From the NCBI GenBank assembly GCA_051893555.1, contig JBJFHL010000018.1, positions 1 to 64,000 of the forward strand: 64,000 nt of DNA, read 5' to 3'. The translations under genes were made by a program, and so were the position numbers. The notes under the pieces were generated by a model. It was not told the origin of the DNA and did not search any database. It was given only the letters and a program-made list of their open reading frames with translations. Position 1 is the stretch's first letter. Each line of letters begins with the position of its first letter. Source of the stretch: RGIG7179 sp051893555. GTDB lineage: Bacteria; Bacillota; Clostridia; Peptostreptococcales; Anaerovoracaceae. Shown here in pieces: positions 51,233 to 60,683 of this stretch.

Positions 51233-51787
51233 TTACTGCTGCCGGTTCACGATGGGTTTCAGGCGGCGAATCAGGATGACAGCCAGCACGATTTTCACGG
51301 CGTCTCCCGGAAGGAACGGGAAGACACATGCTACCAGGCTGCCCATAAGATCGGTGCCTGTGAGTACCATGAACCATGCCAGCCCGAAGGCGTAGCAGCA
51401 GATCATGCCGGTCAGACAGGCCAGGGCAAGGCGGACTACCGCTTTTTTCGCCGGCAGATTTTCCGTACCGGCTGCCAGCAAGCCTACCAGAACAGCAGCG
51501 AAGAGATAGCCGATGATAAAGCCGCCGGTGGCGCCTGTGATGATGGCGAAGCCGCCGGAAAATCCGGCGAATACCGGCACGCCGATGGCTCCCAGCAGGA
51601 TATAGATCAGTTCACTGAAAAAGCCGTATTTCACCCCCAGCAGACCGCCGGCCAGATAGACTGCCAGCAGAGCCAGGTTGATGGGAACCGGCGTGAAAGG
51701 CAGCGGAATATTGATCCAGGAGCAGACTGCGGTGACCGCAGCGAACATGCCTGCCAGGATCAGATACTTCGTTTTATTTTTTACCAT
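51233..51787 (-). CDS. bioY: BioY-family biotin transporter substrate-binding component
   Basis: A 184-residue membrane protein, the S-component of a biotin ECF-type transporter. Family stretches are SWINIPLPFTPVPINLALLAVYLAGGLLG near residues 23-50 and GGFIIGYLFAAVLVG. It lies just downstream of birA and overlaps its end by 7 bases, which fits control by BirA. Energy-coupling subunits are not in the window. Confidence 0.92.
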   Translation of the reverse strand: MVKNKTKYLILAGMFAAVTAVCSWINIPLPFTPVPINLALLAVYLAGGLLGVKYGFFSELIYILLGAIGVPVFAGFSGGFAIITGATGGFIIGYLFAAVLVGLLAAGTENLPAKKAVVRLALACLTGMICCYAFGLAWFMVLTGTDLMGSLVACVFPFLPGDAVKIVLAVILIRRLKPIVNRQQ

Positions 51788-52782
51788 GGTCTGATTGATA
51801 CCTCCCCAGTTGTCAGTGTTTCCATCTCACGCATTCTCCTGCCCTCCAGGTATTCCACCACCAGACCGCCGTTTTCGTCAATATCGATGGCTCTGGCCTT
51901 GATGCCCTTCATGTTTCGGTCAGGCGACTGACCGGAGATGGTGTTGTAAATCGTTATTTTTTCTCCCAGGATAAATGATTTCATCTTATACTCCCGGATC
52001 AGCGCCCCGGTGTTCTTCTGCTGGATAGCGTCGAAGAACTGGTTGACAATGGCAGCGGCAAGCTGTCCTCTGCTGAACGGTTTCGGAGGATCCTGCAGAT
52101 ATGTGGCGATATCGGACAGTTCTTCCGGGAAAGAACCTGGGAAACAGTTCACGCCAATCCCCAGGATGATTTTATCGATATTTCCTGTCTCGAAATTGCT
52201 CTGGGCTTCTGTCATCATACCGCTGACCTTTTTTCCGTTCAGGTAGATGTCGTTGACCCATTTGATCTTCGGATAGAGACCTGTCACCTGCTCGATGGCA
52301 CGGCAGACAGCCACTGCAGCGATGGTGGTCACCAGCATGGCCTTATCCAGTCCAAAGTCCGGGCAGAAGGCGATGGTCATGTACAGACCGGTTCCAGGGG
52401 GCGAATAGAAATTTCTCCCAAGTCTGCCCCGGCCCTTTGTCTGCTCATTGGCAACAATAATGTATGGCTGCTTCCTGCAGTCAGAGACATCCAGCTCTCT
52501 TGCCACCCGGTTGGTGGAATCCGTCACATCAAATATCTGATATCGGCATGGACGTGTCACGTGCTCCTTCAGATAATCTGCAGTGATGATATCCGTCTGC
52601 TCCCGCAGACGGTAACCGGTACCAGCCTTGGATTCTATCACATACCCCTGCTCCTGCAGCTTCTTCATGGCTTTCCAGACCGCATTCCGGGAAAGTCCAA
52701 GCCTGTCAGCCAGCTGCTGTCCGGACAGATAGGTGTTAGTGTTCTCATTGAGAACCTCCAGCAGGGTGAGTTTCGTAGACAT
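51781..52782 (-). CDS. birA: Bifunctional biotin--[acetyl-CoA-carboxylase] ligase/biotin operon repressor BirA
   Basis: A 333-residue class II BirA. The N-terminal winged helix (STKLTLLEVLNENTNTYLSG, then GLSRNAVWKAMKKLQEQGY) covers about the first 60 residues. The central ligase domain has TKGRGRLGRNFYSPPGTGLYM and NDIYLNGKKVSGM. The C-terminal SH3-like domain ends the protein. It attaches biotin to carboxylases and, as the biotinyl-AMP form, represses biotin genes. The start follows GAAGAGGTG; a TTG frame extending to 52878 is not supported. A candidate BirA box overlaps its own promoter. Confidence 0.93.
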   Translation of the reverse strand: MSTKLTLLEVLNENTNTYLSGQQLADRLGLSRNAVWKAMKKLQEQGYVIESKAGTGYRLREQTDIITADYLKEHVTRPCRYQIFDVTDSTNRVARELDVSDCRKQPYIIVANEQTKGRGRLGRNFYSPPGTGLYMTIAFCPDFGLDKAMLVTTIAAVAVCRAIEQVTGLYPKIKWVNDIYLNGKKVSGMMTEAQSNFETGNIDKIILGIGVNCFPGSFPEELSDIATYLQDPPKPFSRGQLAAAIVNQFFDAIQQKNTGALIREYKMKSFILGEKITIYNTISGQSPDRNMKGIKARAIDIDENGGLVVEYLEGRRMREMETLTTGEVSIRPW

Positions 52783-52857
52783 GATGTACACCTCTTCTCT
52801 TTTTTCTTTCGCTCCGCGCAAAATCCATCTGCGCAGTGCTTTGTCATGACGCAAACT

Positions 52858-52913
52858 ATTATAACGGATGAAAAACAAATTGTCAACTATTGTCGTAAAA
52901 TAGGGTGACGATT
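52858..52913 (-). promoter_or_regulatory. birA promoter with candidate BirA box
   Basis: On the minus strand TTGACA (52881-52886), a 17-bp spacer and TATAAT (52858-52863) make a consensus promoter. AATTGTCAAC (52878-52887) and GGTGACGATT (52904-52913) form an imperfect dyad with 16 bp between arms, close to the spacing of known BirA operators, and overlap the -35. Confidence 0.68.
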
Positions 52914-53025
52914 GTGGCGGACGCTGAAATACGTCGATAATCCTCGAAAAAAGACGAAATCTGCCGCGGAAAGTGACCCGGGCATAAATATTTTGAAAAG
53001 AAATGGTGAAAAAAAGGCAGATACT
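52914..53025. other. Intergenic stretch between birA and the CorC-type gene
   Basis: Part of the 332-base gap 52783-53114. Apart from the birA promoter/operator (52858-52913) and the plus-strand promoter (53026-53054) I see no gene, hairpin terminator or RNA signature here. Confidence 0.6.
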
Positions 53026-53054
53026 TTGATTTATACGGAAGAATATGTTACAAT
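53026..53054 (+). promoter_or_regulatory. Promoter of the CorC/HlyC-type gene
   Basis: TTGATT (53026-53031), a 17-bp spacer and TACAAT (53049-53054). Confidence 0.65.
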
Positions 53055-53114
53055 AATCGAGCGGCTAAGAATGTTATCAACTTGAATTTCAGTAATTTTG
53101 GAGGGACTAAATAT

Positions 53115-54365
53115 ATGCAATATATTATTGCAATCGTTTTGCTGGTTGTTTTTTCCGCCTATTTTTCAGCAACGGAAACCGCCTTCACTTCGGCCAACCG
53201 GATCCGGCTGAAAAACCTGGCCGGCGATGGGAGTAAAAAAGCGAAGCAGGTTCTGGAAATGTCGGAAAATTATGACTCGCTGCTTTCTACCATTCTGGTA
53301 GGGAACAATATCGTGAATATAGCCATGTCTTCCATCGCTACCGTGTTCTTTATGAAACTGTATCCGCTGTACGGTGCTACCATCGCTACGATCGTCATTA
53401 CCGTGGTGGTCCTGGTGTTTGGCGAGATCTCGCCGAAGAGCATCGCAAAGGAAAAGGCAGAAAGCTTCGCTATGTTTTCGGCGCCGCTGCTGAATGTCTT
53501 CATCGTGATCCTGACGCCGATCAACTGGATCTTCACCCAATGGAAAAAGCTGCTGGCGCGGATCTTTCACGTGGATGGATCTCGTCCGATTACAGAAGAC
53601 GAGCTGCTGACCATTGTGGAAGAGGCGGAAACGGAAGGCGGGATTGATGAGGGACAGAGCGAGCTGATCCAGAATGCCATCGAGTTCAATGAGCTGGAAG
53701 CGTGGGATGTGCTGACGCCCCGGGTGGATATCGATGCCATTGAAATTGATGAAGATAAAGAAGAAATTGCCAGACTGTTTCTGGAGACCGGCTTCAGCAG
53801 ACTGCCGGTCTATGAGGATGATCTGGATAATATCATGGGTGTGCTGAACCAGAAGGACTTCCATAACTACATTAAGGGTACAGATGCGGATGTTTCAGAA
53901 TACGTGAAACCGGTTATTTTCGTGGCAGGTTCCATGAAGATCTCCCAGCTGCTGAAACGACTGCAGACGGCCAAGACTCACATTGCCATCATCGTGGATG
54001 AATATGGCGGCACATCGGGCCTGGTGACCATGGAAGATATCATCGAGGAGCTGGTGGGCGAGATTTACGATGAGCATGATGCGGAACAGCTGCAGGATAT
54101 CGTGCAGCAGCAGGACGGCACCTATCGGGTACTTTGCGGTACCAATGTGGATAAAATGTTTGACTACTTCGACGTGGATGAAGATATTGATGCCAATACC
54201 GTCAACGGATGGGTGGTGCTGCAGATTGACAAGCTGCCGTCCGTTGGAGACCATTTCGTATACGAAGCAGATTTCAAGAGATTTGATGTGACAGTCACCA
54301 AAGCAGACGACCGAAAGGCGCTGGAGATCAACATGACGGTGACGGAACTGGAAAAAGAGGAATAG
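53115..54365 (+). CDS. CNNM/CorC-HlyC-family membrane protein with CBS pair
   Basis: A 416-residue protein. The N-terminal CNNM (DUF21) domain has SAYFSATETAFTSANRIRLKN and three to four helices including VLVFGEISPKSIAKEKAE. A CBS pair follows (about residues 195-315; TPRVDIDAIEIDED and HIAIIVDEYGGTSGLVTMED). The last 80 residues are a CorC_HlyC domain. Proteins of this type act in magnesium or cobalt efflux and homeostasis; the hemolysin name is historical. The start MQYIIAIVLL follows GGAGGGAC. secA follows after 15 bases. Confidence 0.92.
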   Translation: MQYIIAIVLLVVFSAYFSATETAFTSANRIRLKNLAGDGSKKAKQVLEMSENYDSLLSTILVGNNIVNIAMSSIATVFFMKLYPLYGATIATIVITVVVLVFGEISPKSIAKEKAESFAMFSAPLLNVFIVILTPINWIFTQWKKLLARIFHVDGSRPITEDELLTIVEEAETEGGIDEGQSELIQNAIEFNELEAWDVLTPRVDIDAIEIDEDKEEIARLFLETGFSRLPVYEDDLDNIMGVLNQKDFHNYIKGTDADVSEYVKPVIFVAGSMKISQLLKRLQTAKTHIAIIVDEYGGTSGLVTMEDIIEELVGEIYDEHDAEQLQDIVQQQDGTYRVLCGTNVDKMFDYFDVDEDIDANTVNGWVVLQIDKLPSVGDHFVYEADFKRFDVTVTKADDRKALEINMTVTELEKEE

Positions 54366-54380
54366 AAAGGGGTAACTGCG

Positions 54381-57197
54381 ATGGGATTCATGGAAAAGAT
54401 CCTGGGGGATCTGAATGCAAGAGAAGTAAAGAAGCTGTCTGCCATTGCCGATAAGGTCATGGCGCTGGACGGACAGATGAGCGCCCTCAGTGATGAGGAA
54501 CTGAAAGGAAAAACGGAGGAATTCAAAAAGCGACTGGCGGATGGGGAAACCCTGGATGATCTGCTGGTGGAAGCCTTCGCTGTGTGCCGGGAGGCTGCAT
54601 GGAGAAGCGTGGGAATGAAGCCGTTCAAGGTACAGGTCATCGGTGGTATCGCCCTGCATCAGGGCCGGATCGCAGAGATGAAGACCGGTGAAGGTAAGAC
54701 TCTGGTGGCAACGCTGCCGACCTATCTGAATGCGCTGGAAGGCAAGGGCGTGCACGTAATCACCGTCAATGACTACCTGGCCAAACGAGATGCCGAGTGG
54801 ATGGGAAAGATCTACTCCTTCCTGGGTCTGACGGTGGGCTGCGTGATTCACGGCATTTCCGAAAAGACCAGAAAGGAAGCATATCAGGCGGACATCACAT
54901 ACGGAACCAATAACGAGTTCGGTTTCGACTACCTGCGGGACAATATGGTGACATATAAGGAACAGCTGACTCAGCGGGAGCTGAACTTTGCCATCATCGA
55001 CGAAGTGGACTCCATCCTTATCGATGAAGCCAGAACGCCGCTGATCATTTCCGGCAGAGGGGACAAGTCCACGGATCTGTACCAGACGGCAGACCGGTTC
55101 GTGAAGGGACTGCGCAATGAAGAGGACTTCACCATCGAAGAAAAGGAAAAGAGAGTCAGCCTGACAGAAGAAGGTATTGAAAAAGCGGAGAAGTTCTTTG
55201 GTATAGACAACTTCGGCGACCCGGAAAACATGGAAATCAACCATCACGTTCTGGAAGCCCTGAAGGCAAGAAACATCATGAAGCGGGATGTGGACTATAT
55301 CGTAAAAGATGGAGAAATTATCATCGTCGACGAATTTACAGGCCGCCTTATGTTCGGACGCCGCTACAATGGCGGACTTCATCAGGCCATCGAGGCCAAG
55401 GAAGGCGTGTTCGTCCGCTCCGAGTCCAAGACACTGGCCACCATTACCCTGCAGAACTACTTCAGAATGTATAACAAGCTGGCAGGTATGACCGGTACGG
55501 CCAAGACGGAAGAAGAAGAATTCCGGGACATCTACAACATGGACGTTGTGGTAATCCCGACCAATAAGCCAATCGCCAGAGTGGACCACGATGATGCCAT
55601 TTTCGGCAACGAGCAGGCCAAGTTCAAGGCCATCGCAGACCGGATCGTGGAGGCACATCAGACGGGACAGCCGGTACTGGTGGGCACCATTTCCATCGAA
55701 AACTCCGAGCGCATCAGCCTGCTGCTGAAAAAGCGGGGCGTGAAACATAACGTGCTGAATGCAAAGCAGCATGATAAGGAAGCTGCCATCGTGGCAGAAG
55801 CCGGACGGCTGGGTGCCGTGACCATTGCCACCAACATGGCAGGTCGTGGTACCGATATTATTCTGGGCGGCAACCCGGAATTCGAAGCGAAGAAAGAGAT
55901 GGCAGAGAAAGGCTTCACGGAAGAACAGATTTCCTTTGCCACCAGCTTTGTCTCCAGTGACGATCCGGAACTGAACCAGGCGAGAGATACCTTCCACCAG
56001 CTGCTGGAAAAATATAAGGCAGAGCGTGCGGATGAGCAGCAGAAGGTTGTGGAACTGGGCGGTCTGTGCATCATCGGTACCGAGCGCCATGAATCCCGCC
56101 GTATCGATAATCAGCTTCGCGGCCGTTCCGGACGACAGGGAGACCCGGGTGAAACCCAGTTCTTCATTTCACTGGAGGATGACCTGATGCGTCTCTTCGG
56201 CGGAGACCGGATCCAGGGCGTTATGGATAAGTTCGGCATGCAGGATGAGGCAATCGCTGCCGGCATGCTGTCCAAGACCATTGAAAACGCACAGAAAAAA
56301 GTGGAAGGCCGCAACTTTGAAATCCGTAAGTACGTGCTCCAGTACGATAATGTCATGAACAAGCAGCGTGAAGTCATCTACGACGAGCGGCGCAAGGTGC
56401 TCTTCGGCGAAGACCTGAAGGAGAACATCATGGGCATGATGGAAACTCTGGTGGAAAGCCTGATCAAGCCGGTGACGGTAGAGAGCAAGTTCGCGGAAGA
56501 ATGGAATCTTTCCGGTCTGTCCGAAAATCTGAAGCGGATCACGGAAACCTTCCCGGGCCTGTCCTATACCGAGGATGAGATTCACGACCTGACAGAAGAC
56601 AAGCTGATGGAAGACGTCAAGTCCGCCTTCCGCCGGCTCTATGACCAGAAGGAAGCGGAAATCGGTACAGAGCGGATGCGTGAAGTGGAGCGCATGATCC
56701 TGCTGCGGGTGGTAGACAACCGCTGGATGGATCACATCCAGGCCATGGATGATCTGAAAGACGGCATCGGCCTGCGGGCACTGGGACAGATGGATCCGGC
56801 AGCAGCCTACTCCAAAGAGGGGTTCGACATGTTTGAGGAAATGATCGGCGATATCCAGCAGGACACCGTGAGATACTGCTATAACGTCACCGTAAATACC
56901 CGCACCGAACGTCGGTCTGTCATCGGCAGAGGGGAAGGCAGAAAGGATGACTTCCACGGCGACGCAGCTTCTCTGGCAAAACGTGCAGCCTCCGGGAATT
57001 CCGGCATGCCGGACGGCGGTCAGGGTGCAGGCGGATATGGCGGTCCGATGCCGGGTGCGGCACCGAAGCCGGAAGAACCACGTAAGCAGGAAACCGTACG
57101 CCGTCAGGCACCGAAAGTGGGAAGAAACGACCCGTGCCCATGCGGCTCCGGAAAGAAATATAAGAACTGCTGCATGAAAAAGGATCTGGAGCAGTAA
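54381..57197 (+). CDS. secA: Preprotein translocase ATPase SecA
   Basis: A 938-residue SecA that drives proteins through SecYEG. Visible are Walker A MKTGEGKTLVATL near residue 100, DEVDSILIDEARTPLIISG near 210, TGTAKTEEEEFRDIY, the helicase parts NMAGRGTDIILGGN and QLRGRSGRQGDPG, and the C-terminal zinc SEC-C motif CPCGSGKKYKNCC. A flexible Gly/Pro-rich linker precedes that motif. Length is longer than in Bacillus (about 840), as in many Clostridia. It has AAAGGGG before the ATG and a strong terminator downstream. Confidence 0.97.
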   Translation: MGFMEKILGDLNAREVKKLSAIADKVMALDGQMSALSDEELKGKTEEFKKRLADGETLDDLLVEAFAVCREAAWRSVGMKPFKVQVIGGIALHQGRIAEMKTGEGKTLVATLPTYLNALEGKGVHVITVNDYLAKRDAEWMGKIYSFLGLTVGCVIHGISEKTRKEAYQADITYGTNNEFGFDYLRDNMVTYKEQLTQRELNFAIIDEVDSILIDEARTPLIISGRGDKSTDLYQTADRFVKGLRNEEDFTIEEKEKRVSLTEEGIEKAEKFFGIDNFGDPENMEINHHVLEALKARNIMKRDVDYIVKDGEIIIVDEFTGRLMFGRRYNGGLHQAIEAKEGVFVRSESKTLATITLQNYFRMYNKLAGMTGTAKTEEEEFRDIYNMDVVVIPTNKPIARVDHDDAIFGNEQAKFKAIADRIVEAHQTGQPVLVGTISIENSERISLLLKKRGVKHNVLNAKQHDKEAAIVAEAGRLGAVTIATNMAGRGTDIILGGNPEFEAKKEMAEKGFTEEQISFATSFVSSDDPELNQARDTFHQLLEKYKAERADEQQKVVELGGLCIIGTERHESRRIDNQLRGRSGRQGDPGETQFFISLEDDLMRLFGGDRIQGVMDKFGMQDEAIAAGMLSKTIENAQKKVEGRNFEIRKYVLQYDNVMNKQREVIYDERRKVLFGEDLKENIMGMMETLVESLIKPVTVESKFAEEWNLSGLSENLKRITETFPGLSYTEDEIHDLTEDKLMEDVKSAFRRLYDQKEAEIGTERMREVERMILLRVVDNRWMDHIQAMDDLKDGIGLRALGQMDPAAAYSKEGFDMFEEMIGDIQQDTVRYCYNVTVNTRTERRSVIGRGEGRKDDFHGDAASLAKRAASGNSGMPDGGQGAGGYGGPMPGAAPKPEEPRKQETVRRQAPKVGRNDPCPCGSGKKYKNCCMKKDLEQ

Positions 57198-57226
57198 AAC
57201 AGAACAGAAAACCAGAACGATCAGAA

Positions 57227-57276
57227 AAAAGAGCGTGTGAGGCAGAGAAATCTGCGGCCTGCGCTCTTTTCTTTTT
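57227..57276 (+). terminator. Terminator after secA
   Basis: AAAAGAGCG and CGCTCTTTT close a stem with inner GCAGA/TCTGC, followed by CTTTTTC. Confidence 0.85.
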
Positions 57277-57322
57277 CTGGAAAACATGGTAAAGTGTAGG
57301 TATGTGACGGGAGGGTACTTAA

Positions 57323-58393
57323 ATGAAAGAGAAATATATGAAAGAAACGATGCTCCTTTCAGGCCTCTGCGGGCTTTCCGGCTGGGAGACCGGGGCCGCC
57401 AGGGCCGCAGCAGAGCTGCTGAGGCCATATATGGATACGGTGGAGGTGGATCGGTTCGGAAACCTCATCGGAAGGCGGTTCTGCGGCAGGAAGGATGCAC
57501 CGGTTCTGCTGCTGGATGCCCATCTCGACCAGGTGGGACTGATGGTCAGCAAAGTAACGGAGGAAGGCTTTCTTTTGCTGGAAAAGAGCGGCGGTGTGGA
57601 CCCCCGCGTGCTTCCCGGCGGCCGGGTGACCATCGCAGGATCCGACGGGAAACTGTATCGGGGTGTTATCGGCTGCCTGCCGGATGCCTGGGATGAAGAA
57701 AAAAATGCCGCTGCAGTGGAAGATCTGTTCCTCGATGCAGGCATGACAAAGGAACAGGCAGAAACCTGTATTGGAACCGGATCCCCGGTCTATTTCCACA
57801 TGCCGGCACGGATGCTTTCGGAAGACTGCCTGTCCGGACCGGCACTGGATGACAGGGCCTGCTTTACCTGCATCCTGTACGCCATGGAGTTGCTGAAGCA
57901 GCAGGGAAAAACACCGGACTGCGACCTGATCGTGGTGGGCGCCAGCTGTGAGGAGATGCGGGGAAAAGGCGTGACCGGCCTGGGATATGACCTGAAGCTG
58001 GACCTGGCGGCAGCCATCGACGTCTGCCATGCGGCGACCTACGATGTGGATCCTCTGGACGGTGTACATCCGGTGGGCAGCGGACCTGCCATTGCCGTGG
58101 GCGCCATGGGGCGGACGGATTTTGCAGAAAAACTGATGGAATCCTGCGAAGAAGCCGGCATTCCGTACTCCATAGACCCGAACATCGGAGAAAGCTGGAC
58201 GGACGCGGATTGTTACTATGAGTCCGGAACCGGGATCCCGACCATGCTGCTGTCTCTGCCGCTGCGTTACATGCATACGCCGGTAGAACAGCTTTCCCTG
58301 CGGGATGCGGAACATACGGGACAGGCCATCGCCCAGCTGATTCTGGGCTTCGGCAGCTGGATGAAAGAAACGGAAGGAGGCGAGCTGCGGTGA
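57323..58393 (+). CDS. M42-family metallopeptidase (glutamyl/leucyl aminopeptidase type), active-site complete
   Basis: A 356-residue M42 enzyme. All expected residues are present: H67 and D69 in DAHLDQVG, D176 in GPALDDRA, E210 as general base and E211 in ASCEEMRGKG, D233 in AAIDVCHA, and H318 in RYMHTPVE. M42 peptidases form large tetrahedral 12-mers that trim peptides from the N-terminus, which suits an amino-acid fermenter. The start follows GGGAGGGTAC. The next gene overlaps its stop (GTGA). It is the first of three tandem M42 homologues. Confidence 0.92.
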   Translation: MKEKYMKETMLLSGLCGLSGWETGAARAAAELLRPYMDTVEVDRFGNLIGRRFCGRKDAPVLLLDAHLDQVGLMVSKVTEEGFLLLEKSGGVDPRVLPGGRVTIAGSDGKLYRGVIGCLPDAWDEEKNAAAVEDLFLDAGMTKEQAETCIGTGSPVYFHMPARMLSEDCLSGPALDDRACFTCILYAMELLKQQGKTPDCDLIVVGASCEEMRGKGVTGLGYDLKLDLAAAIDVCHAATYDVDPLDGVHPVGSGPAIAVGAMGRTDFAEKLMESCEEAGIPYSIDPNIGESWTDADCYYESGTGIPTMLLSLPLRYMHTPVEQLSLRDAEHTGQAIAQLILGFGSWMKETEGGELR

Positions 58394-59469
58394 AGAAGAA
58401 ACTGTTTGAACTGTGCAGACTTGCGGCCATCGGCGGATTCGAGCAGCCGGTGCGGCGGTATCTGATGGAGCAGGCCCGGCCTTTCGCCGACGAAATGAAA
58501 ACAGATAAAATGGGGAATCTGCTGGTTTACCGTCAGGGCACCGTGCACCTGGAAAAACCGCTGATGCTGATGGCCCACATGGATGAACCGGGATTCCTGG
58601 TGGAGAATATCACCGATGACGGTATGGTACAGCTGGCAGGCGGCAGGATAAATGCCCGGGCGCTCATCGGCAAGCAGTTGGAAATCCATGATCGTCGCGG
58701 TATAGTGTACGGCGCTGCCGGCATGAAGGCGGAGCACATGCAGACGCCGGAAGAGCAGAAAAAAACACCGGACCTTTCCCGCCTTCTGATCGATATCGGA
58801 TGTACATCTAAAGCGGAGGCAGAGGCGAAAGTCCGTCTGGGAGATGTGGCTGTACCGCTGGTGGAACCGGAGATTCTCGGAATGCCGAAATCGGCAGCTG
58901 CGACGGAACTGCCGGGAGGCCGCATGATGACAGGACGGGGTCTTGCCAGCCGGGGCGGCTGTGCAGTACTTCTGAAACTGCTGGAAGAAAAACCTGCCTG
59001 TGACTGCTGGTTCGTGTTTGCCGTCAGCGGAGAAAACTGGTCCCTGGTACCCGGAAAAGGCGGCATGCTGGCAGCCCGGCTGCTGGATCCGGCTAAGGCA
59101 GTGCTGCTCCACGGCGTGGATACCGGCGAAGGACCGGGCGTTCCGACAGAGAAGATTGCCTGCCGGTGCGGCGGCGGAGCAGCCATTTCTCTTGCCGATG
59201 CAGATTTCGTCTTTGACCGGGCGCTGCGGAAGGCAGTGACCACTGCGGCAGATCGAAAAGGGGTCCGGTGGCAGTTCCATTACGGCAGCAGTCAGGTGAC
59301 CGGTGCAGGCCGGCTGGCTTCGGCCCAAACCGGATGCCGCGTGCTTCCGGTCAATCTGCCGGTACGGTATCTGCAGAGCGCGGCAGGGGTCTGCTGTCTG
59401 GACGACCTTGAGAGTATGACAGAGATTTGCCGGCTGATGATGGAAAGGGCAGGTGAGTGCAATGAATAA
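58390..59469 (+). CDS. M42-family peptidase homologue with degraded metal site
   Basis: A 359-residue homologue of the preceding enzyme. It keeps H63 and D65 (MAHMDEPGFL), but the LDD motif is LAS (residues 185-187), SCEEM has become SGENW (E215 then N216), and the final RYMHTP is RYLQSA, so the last metal histidine is lost. Binding of two metals, and thus peptidase activity, is unlikely. It starts with GTG after AAGGAGG and overlaps both neighbours, so it is co-translated with an active M42 enzyme. It may be a structural or regulatory subunit of a mixed complex. Confidence 0.83.
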   Translation: MKKKLFELCRLAAIGGFEQPVRRYLMEQARPFADEMKTDKMGNLLVYRQGTVHLEKPLMLMAHMDEPGFLVENITDDGMVQLAGGRINARALIGKQLEIHDRRGIVYGAAGMKAEHMQTPEEQKKTPDLSRLLIDIGCTSKAEAEAKVRLGDVAVPLVEPEILGMPKSAAATELPGGRMMTGRGLASRGGCAVLLKLLEEKPACDCWFVFAVSGENWSLVPGKGGMLAARLLDPAKAVLLHGVDTGEGPGVPTEKIACRCGGGAAISLADADFVFDRALRKAVTTAADRKGVRWQFHYGSSQVTGAGRLASAQTGCRVLPVNLPVRYLQSAAGVCCLDDLESMTEICRLMMERAGECNE

Positions 59470-60538
59470 AAGTGAAATGCTGTGCCTGCAAAAGGCGCTC
59501 TGTACTGCGGCAATGCCGTCGGGCTTCGAATCGCCTCAGGCAGAGGTAATCGCAAACTTCGCAAAATCCATCGGCTACATGGTGTGGCGGGATGTCCTGG
59601 GGAATCTGTTTTGCTTCAGGGGTTCTGAGGCCATCGGAGGGCGGATGATTGCGGCGGCCATGGATGTAAAAGGATTTCTGGCGACGCAGATTACAGAGGG
59701 AAAGGTGCGGTTTCAGACCATTGGATCCTTCGAAAAGCCGGAAAAGATGGTGAACCAGCCGGTACGGTTTGAAAACGGCGTGCGAGGCGTAATCCGGAAT
59801 ATCCGCGGCGGAGATGGCACCTGCGAAGAAAACAGCACCTGCGAAGAGAAAACGGCAGAAAAGAAAAAAGACGTGAAGCTGGAAGACCTATACATCCAGA
59901 TACAGGGGTCTGCAGTACGAACCGGGGATGCGGCTGTTCTGGATGGAGAAGTGAAAGAACTGGAACAGGGTCTGGTGCAGGCACCTCATGGAGCGCATTT
60001 GACAGGCTGTCTGGCTGTACTGGACGCCATGGAGCGACTGCAGAAGGATGCCGCTGCTAAAGATGTGACCTTCGTATTTCTGGCACAGCACCAGCCGGGA
60101 CGAATGGGACTGCGGGCAGCAGTGAAACGGGTATCACCGGAAACCTGTATTCTCTGCGGCGGCGCAGAGGCCGCTGCAGCAGCAGGAGAAGACGAAAGAC
60201 GTGAAGCAGAAGAGAGTCCTTCGGAAGAAAAACATCCTGTGGATTTGGAAATCGGTGCCGGTCCTGTCATCCGTTTCCGTGAAAAGCTGCAGGCCAGTGA
60301 CGATAGAACCTGCCGCCGGCTGATCCGGGCCGCAGAGCAGGCAGGAATCGCCTGGCAGGGAGAAGCCCGGAACCGGGATATGAGCGGCGCTATCGAAGCC
60401 ATGTCCGCTGGAAGCCGACCGGGTGTCGGCTGGCTGGGTGTGCCGGTACGAAATGCCGGACCATTCGAAGCGGTTTACAGCAGGGACGAAGTGAGCCGGT
60501 GCGGCCAGGTGCTGGCGGCACTGTGCAGGATGGAATAA
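59462..60538 (+). CDS. Strongly diverged M42-family homologue, probably inactive
   Basis: A 358-residue protein that aligns with M42 by its start (SGFESPQAEVI, then VWRDVLGNLFC) and fold order. The first metal histidine is Ala (AAAMDVKG, A66 with D68 kept), LDD is replaced by a HGAHLTG stretch, and the EE pair reads HQ in FLAQHQPGRMG. Acidic low-complexity inserts occur near residues 120-140 and 240-265. AGGTGAGT precedes the ATG, which overlaps the previous stop by eight bases. A role as a non-catalytic partner is inferred from the coupling. Confidence 0.75.
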   Translation: MNKSEMLCLQKALCTAAMPSGFESPQAEVIANFAKSIGYMVWRDVLGNLFCFRGSEAIGGRMIAAAMDVKGFLATQITEGKVRFQTIGSFEKPEKMVNQPVRFENGVRGVIRNIRGGDGTCEENSTCEEKTAEKKKDVKLEDLYIQIQGSAVRTGDAAVLDGEVKELEQGLVQAPHGAHLTGCLAVLDAMERLQKDAAAKDVTFVFLAQHQPGRMGLRAAVKRVSPETCILCGGAEAAAAAGEDERREAEESPSEEKHPVDLEIGAGPVIRFREKLQASDDRTCRRLIRAAEQAGIAWQGEARNRDMSGAIEAMSAGSRPGVGWLGVPVRNAGPFEAVYSRDEVSRCGQVLAALCRME

Positions 60539-60560
60539 GAGAAAAACAGATCTTGACGAA

Positions 60561-60606
60561 AGAGGGCGGATATGCAGATTCGGATTCTGCATATCCGCCC
60601 TTTCTT
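60561..60606. terminator. Terminator after the M42 gene group
   Basis: GGGCGGATATGCAGA and TCTGCATATCCGCCC form a perfect 15-bp stem with a T-rich tail (TTTCTTC). It also lies downstream of the convergent antiporter gene. Confidence 0.87.
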
Positions 60607-60683
60607 CAATAATTTGCAAAAATCGCAATTTGTTTTTGGGGGAAATACTACAAAATCGCATTTTTTATATTGCAGTTTTTCAA

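Noticed and set aside
53895..56090. Open frame of 731 codons on the minus strand opposite the CorC-type gene and secA
   Set aside because: Codon-bias shadow of secA; no motif and no start signal.
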